Shown here: in pieces, positions 58,465 through 64,000 of the stretch
Position numbering within the stretch: position 1 is the first letter of the stretch
How the letters are laid out: each line of letters starts with the position of its first letter
Assembly (NCBI GenBank): GCA_018389105.1
Contig: JACATO010000317.1
Span: forward strand, 2,451,001 to 2,515,000
DNA length: 64,000 nucleotides
Source of the DNA: Nautilus pompilius
Taxonomy: Eukaryota > Mollusca > Cephalopoda > Nautilida > Nautilidae
Direction: 5' to 3'
Notes under the pieces: generated by a model
The model's database searches: none
What the model saw: only the letters and a program-made list of their open reading frames with translations
Told to the model about the DNA's origin: nothing
Made by a program: the position numbers and the translations under genes

Positions 58465-59630
58465 GGGCCATTCTGCATCAAATCATCAAATTTTGAAAGT
58501 GCCCTATCTCACCCTCAGGTTTTGGTGGAACATCTACTGAGGTTGTATTGAGTTCCTGAAGGAAGGTTTGTAAAGTGGTAACTTCAAACTCATTCTAGTT
58601 CAAAAGATGACGGTCTTAACATAGAATTTTTAGGTAAAAAAATGCTGCATTTTTACACACTTGATGAAACCTACATTTAATTTCTCAGTAGCTGCAAGAA
58701 AAAGTTAGTCTTTATTATGAAACATTTGTTCCTAGAAAAACATTTATGCAGATTCCAAAAAATCATGTCAGAAATGGTCTATCATATTTGTTTTAGACCC
58801 AAAGTGAACATTTCAATAAGTCATGTAGTGCATGAAGCCATATAGATTTTAATAGTTACTAAGCTAAACACTTGAGAAACTGTTTCTGTTATCTTGATAT
58901 AAAATATAGATTATGAGCATTTTACCTTTACCTTCTACAGAGTTGTGGATATATGAAGATACCTTTACTGAGCAGAGCAATGAAAAATTATCAAAACTTC
59001 AAGGTCATGTTGCTCTGTGAATAAATGTTTGTAAACTACTTATATGGAATATCCTGAGGTGTAAGAATCACTCAAAACATGCTTGGTCATTTTGTTTCTA
59101 AGAGATGAAAACATTCAACAAAGTATGTTATTCCTTGGGTTCATGTATTCATTTTTAAATCATAAGGTCACATTAGCCTACCAAAATTGGATAACTGTTA
59201 GCATCAGCTCATGAACACATTATATGTGTCATGCAAAGTGTTAAGGCTCTTATAGACAGCACGACAAGCAATAACAGAAATAAAACTAATTTTATTAAAC
59301 AGGTCCAGTGGTTGCTATCACTCAATCTCAAGTTATTGAAGCTGATGGAGTTTGTGGAACACTACTACTGGTTTAGAGTGTTGTATAAGGTATTCCCTAG
59401 GACAGCAGCCAAGCAACTCTCCAGCCATTTGTGGTATATCACAAGACAGAAAATGAATCAGATGAAAGCATCTGTGCCATAAGTGAAATGATTTCTGCAA
59501 AAGGTGGTCACATATTAAAGAGAGCTTTCTTTGGGCCTTTGGGATCAAAATGCACCTTTAATAGAAAGTTTCATCTAAATCTGAGTGGAGTATGATGCTG
59601 TACACTTGATGATTTGATGTAGAATTACTC
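58465..59630. mobile_element. Transposon-like element with 24-bp inverted ends, family unknown
   Basis: The left end GGGCCATTCTGCATCAAATC plus ATCAA matches the right end read in reverse (GAGTAATTCTACATCAAATC plus ATCAA). The 1.17-kb interior has only short open frames, such as 59231-59482, with no resemblance I recognise. No clear target duplication was found. This is most likely a decayed or non-autonomous DNA transposon. Confidence 0.6.
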
Positions 59631-60058
59631 AAATATATAATTCTGAAATAATAACATTAATGATAATTTTAGAGCTTTTTCTGCATTCTACTAAAAGTCT
59701 CTAAAGTGATTTGAATTAGTGACTCATTTATTATTCTTGTTTTCCTCAAAAATAAAAAAAACCCAGTTATTTAAGAATCTAAAAAAAAAAAGCTACAAAT
59801 TTTTTTGTCCAAATTGAAGAAAACAGTTAATTTTAAAGCTTTTTATATTCTATTTAATTTATTTAAAATTTTTAGTTTTTTAAAGGTGACAGATTCTCAT
59901 CTTATATGTAGTACTTTTGGTTCTAAATACAAAGATTAAAATTTAAAACCAAAAAAAAAAGACTCATTTATTGCTAGGTAATTTTAAAAAATACTTAATG
60001 TGTGTGTGTATATACAGGTATTGGAGAATTTCATGTCCTGTTTTTCTCATTTTAATGA

Positions 60059-60063
<5 letters not shown>

Positions 60064-60099
<36 letters not shown>
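60064..60099. repeat. (CA)n microsatellite
   Basis: An uninterrupted 36-bp run about 80 bp before the exon 5 acceptor. Confidence 0.95.
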
Positions 60100-60101
<2 letters not shown>

Positions 60102-60180
60102 ATTTAATTAATTTTCTTATAAGGAAAAACTTGGAAGAAACAAAAACAAAATTTATTTTTTTTTTAAATTTTGTTTTCAG

Positions 60181-60315
60181 GTGTGTGGCATCTGTAGTGT
60201 ACATGAGTTTATTGCATAAAATATCCAACTTAACAGGAAACAAATATGTGGATCTCTTCTTGCCCTTTATAATGGATGTACCTGTTTGCTTATCAGCTGT
60301 GGTTGTCAACAAATG
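60181..60315 (+). CDS. SLC22-like transporter, coding exon 5
   Basis: The first base completes the Trp codon left in phase 2 by exon 4. The exon reads CVASVVYMSLLHKISNLTGN, then KYVDLFLPFIMDVPVCLSAV and VVNKW. This is the rest of helix 7, the short outer loop with its N-x-Y-x-D pattern, and helix 8 up to the position before the family's G-R-R motif. It ends in phase 2 at GTATGC. No further exon was found before 64000, so helices 9-12 must lie beyond the window. The five exons give about 357 codons of an expected 500-550. Confidence 0.85.
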
Positions 60316-60514
60316 GTATGCTTTTACATTGATTGCACTTTTTAAAATATTTTTTTAAAACAATATACATACTATATTGTAAATAAATATTGAAACAAAC
60401 AGGGTATGCACAAGTAATAAGTAATTGCAACTGTAACTGAAAGGCATATATAATACATCCACATTGCATTTACAGAAAATATAAAAACTCAAAGTAAATA
60501 CATTATATAGGGAA
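60316..60514. other. SLC22 intron 5, start
   Basis: AT-rich and non-coding; nothing recognised. Confidence 0.5.
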
Positions 60515-61110
60515 TTATTGTTTGGTGCATGAGCCCTTTGCTTTATATAGTTCATGAAACTTTGTTTTCATGCTCTCATACAGCCTATCACTGTATGACT
60601 GTAATGATGTTCCAAATATCCTGTAGCATTTTCTACAATTCATCCAAAGTTTTTGATTGTCATTTGACTTTCTCAGTAGCCATATAAATCCATAAGCTTG
60701 AATGATGTTCATATCAAGGCAACTTTGTGCAGGCTAAGCTGACTGTGAGTTTTACCTAAACCTCTTTACATACCACATAGTGTTTCACCACATTAGCAGT
60801 ATCCTTTGGGTCATTCTCATGATGGAAGATGAATCCCTGCCCAATGAGATGACTTCCTGAGAGAGTGACATGATGGATAAGAGCCTATCTGTACCAGTTG
60901 GCTGTCAATATATCTTCAATTTTATGCAAATCTTTAAAACCCTTGGCTGGAAGCCCCATACTTGTATTGATCTACTCTCATACTTCACTGAAACTGTTGC
61001 ACACTGAATGTTATCCTGTTCCCAGTCTACTTTCGAATAAACTGTGGTTGATTATTGGCAAACAGTTCAAACTTGAACTTATCTGGGACAAACCTGTTCT
61101 TCCAGGTTTG
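60515..61110 (-). mobile_element. Tc1-like transposase fossil
   Basis: Minus-strand pieces follow the Tc1 DD34E plan. PDKFKFELFANNQPQFIRK stands for the first Asp block. LSGSHLIGQGFIFHHENDPK stands for the second, with the catalytic Asp replaced by Glu. PAQSCLDMNIIQAYGFIWLL stands for the third, with the catalytic Glu replaced by Gln. It ends near AKGSCTKQ, the family's AKGGxTKY tail. Stops are frequent, so it is long dead. The DNA-binding N-terminus and the inverted ends were not found. Confidence 0.75.
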
Positions 61111-62527
61111 TCATTTCATTGTTTAATTTTTGCTGCCCATTTCAGTCTTGCCATATGTTGCTTATTCTCAGGAAAGGTGTTTGGGCAGCTACACATTTAT
61201 TGAAACCACTGTGCTAATGTAAATCTTTCTGTTCTTGCAGAACTGTTAAGCCTATATTGCAACTAAATCATTTGCAAGATTTCTACTGGCTCATCTTTCA
61301 TGTAGAGAACATACCCTGAGGTACTACTTAACATTACTTTTGGAGGACTTAAGCTTTCTTTTTCAATCACATCTATTGTCAACAGTATGGTTTTACTTAG
61401 CTTCAGAGTTTTGCTTAGAGCTCCTGAAATTAAGTCAGGCTGCAATATTTTGCATCAGATAGCTTCACTAGCTAAGTCTTTGATTTCTACACACTTTCTT
61501 TTCATTCACATATAGTCTATGTAAAACTAATTTGTCAGTTATTAGTGCATCCTCTTGCTGATTCAGGTACATTTTACTTGGCTCAGATATTTACCCTTGA
61601 GCTTGTTCACAATCATTGTCAGTTTGCAGTTTGTATTCTGGTTCACAGCAAATTGTTTTTTAGCTATTGTTCATTCAATATTTTTGGCATAAACTTTTTC
61701 ACAATCTTTTGACTACAGAAAAATTGCTGCTAAGGTGAAATTTCTTTCTCATTCAATCTTTAAAAGTCCTTGTCATTATCTGGAATCATTTTTTGCAAAG
61801 ATTTTATAATTATAGCAGGCTTTAATGAATTCCACACACCAGTCATTTTGTAAATTGCAATCAAAACCATAATTTCTTTTAAGACTTTAAGTCATTTCCT
61901 TTGTCCACATGTTTTTATAATAATTTTGCTTGATAATTTCTATTTATACAAGCTACCATTCCCTGGTCCATAGGCAAAATCAAAGATGTCACATTTGAAT
62001 CTAAACATTTCAGGAAAATGTTGCCATTTTTGGATTTTAAAACACTTTTGTTGGGGAAGAAAAAGGAATGATTGATTTTCTACACACGTAGCTTAACTTG
62101 TCAAGCATAAATCAATGAAGAGTTATACTGTCTCCATGGATTTGTGAAAAACAAGTGAAATTTTTCTTGGCTGTGTTACAAATAGAGTGAGATTTTAATA
62201 AATTGTTTGGTAAGCATTGGCACAGTATTCAATAAATAATCATTCAGAGTAGAAAGTTAAGTGGGAATGCCAAACACTGATGATTTTCATGAAGATTTCC
62301 AGAAATTTGCAAAAAGCAATAGCTTAAAAGAGCAAATAATGTGGACAAAGCCAGACTTTAATGAAACTGGTTACCAACAAGGACTTTAGCATTCAAACTG
62401 AACACTGTGCTCCCAACAAGTACTGCAGAAAGTTGAAAAATTGCCAAATATTTTTGTGGTAGGTTTGCTTCTCCAGCAGTAGGAAAATGACAAAACAGTG
62501 GAAGGGAGAATAAGTGACACTAGATAG
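61111..62527. other. SLC22 intron 5, unassigned repeat-like sequence
   Basis: This is moderately complex sequence with short open frames on both strands (for example LSKTLKLSKTILLT on the minus strand near 61400). It may belong to a decayed element that I cannot name. No exon was recognised. Confidence 0.35.
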
Positions 62528-64000
62528 CACTGTACAACAAATTACAGGTTCAAAAAAAGTACAAGTTAAGTAAGACTTGTTTCTGGGTCAAAAAATTGTC
62601 CTGATTCTGAATCTGACCTTTATTTATCCAGATTAGGCACCGTTTTCCTGTGCCATGAACCATATGTTTTATAATATACTGTATAATATTGCGTAACACA
62701 ACATTGTAAATACTGAATATTACAAAAAACAAAACAAAAATTTAGTTGGTATAACAAAACATTTATTGGTTATGAATTAAAAATACACACATGTCAGTTT
62801 AAACAACCTTTGTCCTTCTAACCCTTTTGTGTGGAGTGTGATCTTCTGTTTTTATACCCCAGCAGTAGTCTGCCAACATGCCAGGGTTCCATTTTCCTTT
62901 GAATCGTCGCTCCATCACTGATATATCCTGATGAAATCTCTCGCTATGTTCATCACTCACATCACCAAGATTTTCCGCAAAAAAATCCAAATGAGAGTGG
63001 AGCACATGAACTTTTAGAGACATGTTACATCCCATGTCATGGTAATGACTCAGCAGATCATTCACAACTTGCACATAGTCTTTTGAACGATGTTTGCCCA
63101 GGAAGTTATCGCAAACTTCCTTGAATGATTCAAAGGCAAGCTTCTCTTTTCTCATGAGATGTGTGATGAAGGTTTCATCAAGTACAATTTTTCGAATTTG
63201 GGGACCTATGAAGACACCTTCTTTAATTTTAGCTTGACTCAGGGAAGGGAACTTTTCTGCAAGTTATGCAAATGCGGAGGATTCCTTGTCCAAGACTTTC
63301 ACAAATTGCTTGAACAAACCAAGTTTAATATGCAAAGGTGGTAAAATAATTCTATCACTTTTTACAAGTGGTTTGTGCATAATGTTGTGTTTTCCTTGCT
63401 CAATTTCATCTCGGATCGGCCAATCCTTGCGTACATAATGTTCCGCTCTTGCTCTGGAATTCCATAAGCACAGGAAGCAGCAAAATTTAGTATAGCCAAG
63501 CTGTAGGCCAGTAAGCATGGCCACAACCTTAAAATCTGCACAAATATGCCAGTTATGGTCATCATACTGTATGCTTGTTAGAATTGCTTTCAGATTTTCA
63601 TATGATTCTTTCATGGTTGTGCTATAAGCTATGGGAACAGAAGGCAGAGTGTTACCATTGTGTAGCAGAACAGCTTTGATGCTGTTCTTGGATGCATCTA
63701 TGAAAAGTCGCCAGTTGGTTATATCGTATGGAATTTCCAGTTGCTCAAAAAGTTCAGTGATTTCATTACAAAAGCATAAGTCACCCTTCATGGTGAATAA
63801 TGCAAGTAGATCTTCTGTACGTTTTCTGTACAGTGTTATTTTCACTCCTTTCTCAAGAAGATTACGTTCTTGAAGCCTTGATGCCAGAAACTCACTTTTG
63901 TCTTTGGTTAAATAGAGATCCCTGCACAAGTCATTTAGAGCCTCTTGAGAAAATGGTATTGGTTTATTTTCGCTTTCTGGATCACTGGGCTCCGTATATT
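62528..64000 (-). mobile_element. Uncharacterised mobile element family, copy 2 (cut by window edge)
   Basis: The minus strand encodes the same protein family as the element at 37846-40474, in better condition. It runs from the window edge through GVKITLYRKRTEDLLALF, LFIDASKNSIKAVLLHNGN, ICADFKVVAMLTGLQLGYTK, a CCFLCLWNSRA insertion and IILPPLHIKLGLFKQFVK. It then reaches HSHLDFFAENLGDVSDEHSE and a basic tail. The Asp, Asp and Glu of the suspected DDE core are all present. The left end CACTGTACAACAAATT resembles that of copy 1. The visible part looks nearly whole, with about one break. The Cys-rich N-terminus would lie past 64000. Confidence 0.6.

Larger units (their letters stand above)
57688..60180. 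other. SLC22 intron 4
   Basis: AT-rich phase-2 intron. It contains a transposon-like element with inverted ends (58465-59630) and a (CA)n run (60064-60099), and ends in TTTTGTTTTCAG. Confidence 0.6.

Overview
This window is metazoan nuclear DNA: split genes with GT-AG introns, many DNA-transposon fossils, a tRNA-derived SINE and long (GA)n and (TAA)n tracts. The mix of mariner, Tc1, hAT, FLYWCH-MULE and Tigger remains would fit a spiralian such as a mollusc, but no sequence here fixes the phylum, so that is only an inference.

Layout. The left flank (about 1-12.8 kb) is AT-rich and poor in CpG. It carries the last two coding exons of PIGP (GPI anchor synthesis, + strand; 2533-2651 and 4602-4723). 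Around them lie a Hsmar1-like mariner, a BED-finger hAT remnant, a FLYWCH/MULE remnant, a Tigger remnant, and a second hAT remnant into which a SINE has inserted with a perfect 17-bp target duplication. The middle block (about 12.8-54.3 kb) is richer in GC and keeps its CpGs. It holds exons 1 and 2 of an SLC22-type membrane transporter (+ strand, 26885 and 45279) and six composite (GA)n arrays. The right flank (54.3-64 kb) is AT-rich again and contains SLC22 exons 3-5 plus Tc1, MITE and other transposon remains. All SLC22 exon phases agree across the composition boundary. The gene runs off the right edge after about 357 codons.

The most unusual feature is a link between a repeat and a gene. 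Five of the six (GA)n arrays (near 20.6, 22.7, 25.4, 35.8 and 47.1 kb) are studded with the perfect palindromic cAMP-response element TGACGTCA. I count about 43 in arrays and 7 more as single sites, where chance predicts about one in 64 kb. A sixth array, at 37.3 kb, carries the decayed form TGATGTCA. In intron 2 of the SLC22 gene, on the opposite strand, sits an intronless 279-codon ORF for a CREB/ATF1-type bZIP protein, the family that binds TGACGTCA. Its basic region and leucine heptads are intact. In its KID-like segment the kinase-target serine position is a leucine. Two perfect CREs lie just upstream of it. The sequence directly shows the sites, the arrays and the bZIP gene. A local regulatory or decoy circuit is inference.

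A second item of interest is a multi-copy family of uncharacterised mobile-element-like proteins (37.8-40.5 kb and 62.5-64 kb). It has a Cys-rich N-terminus and a core that looks RNase H/DDE-like. I cannot place it in a named superfamily.
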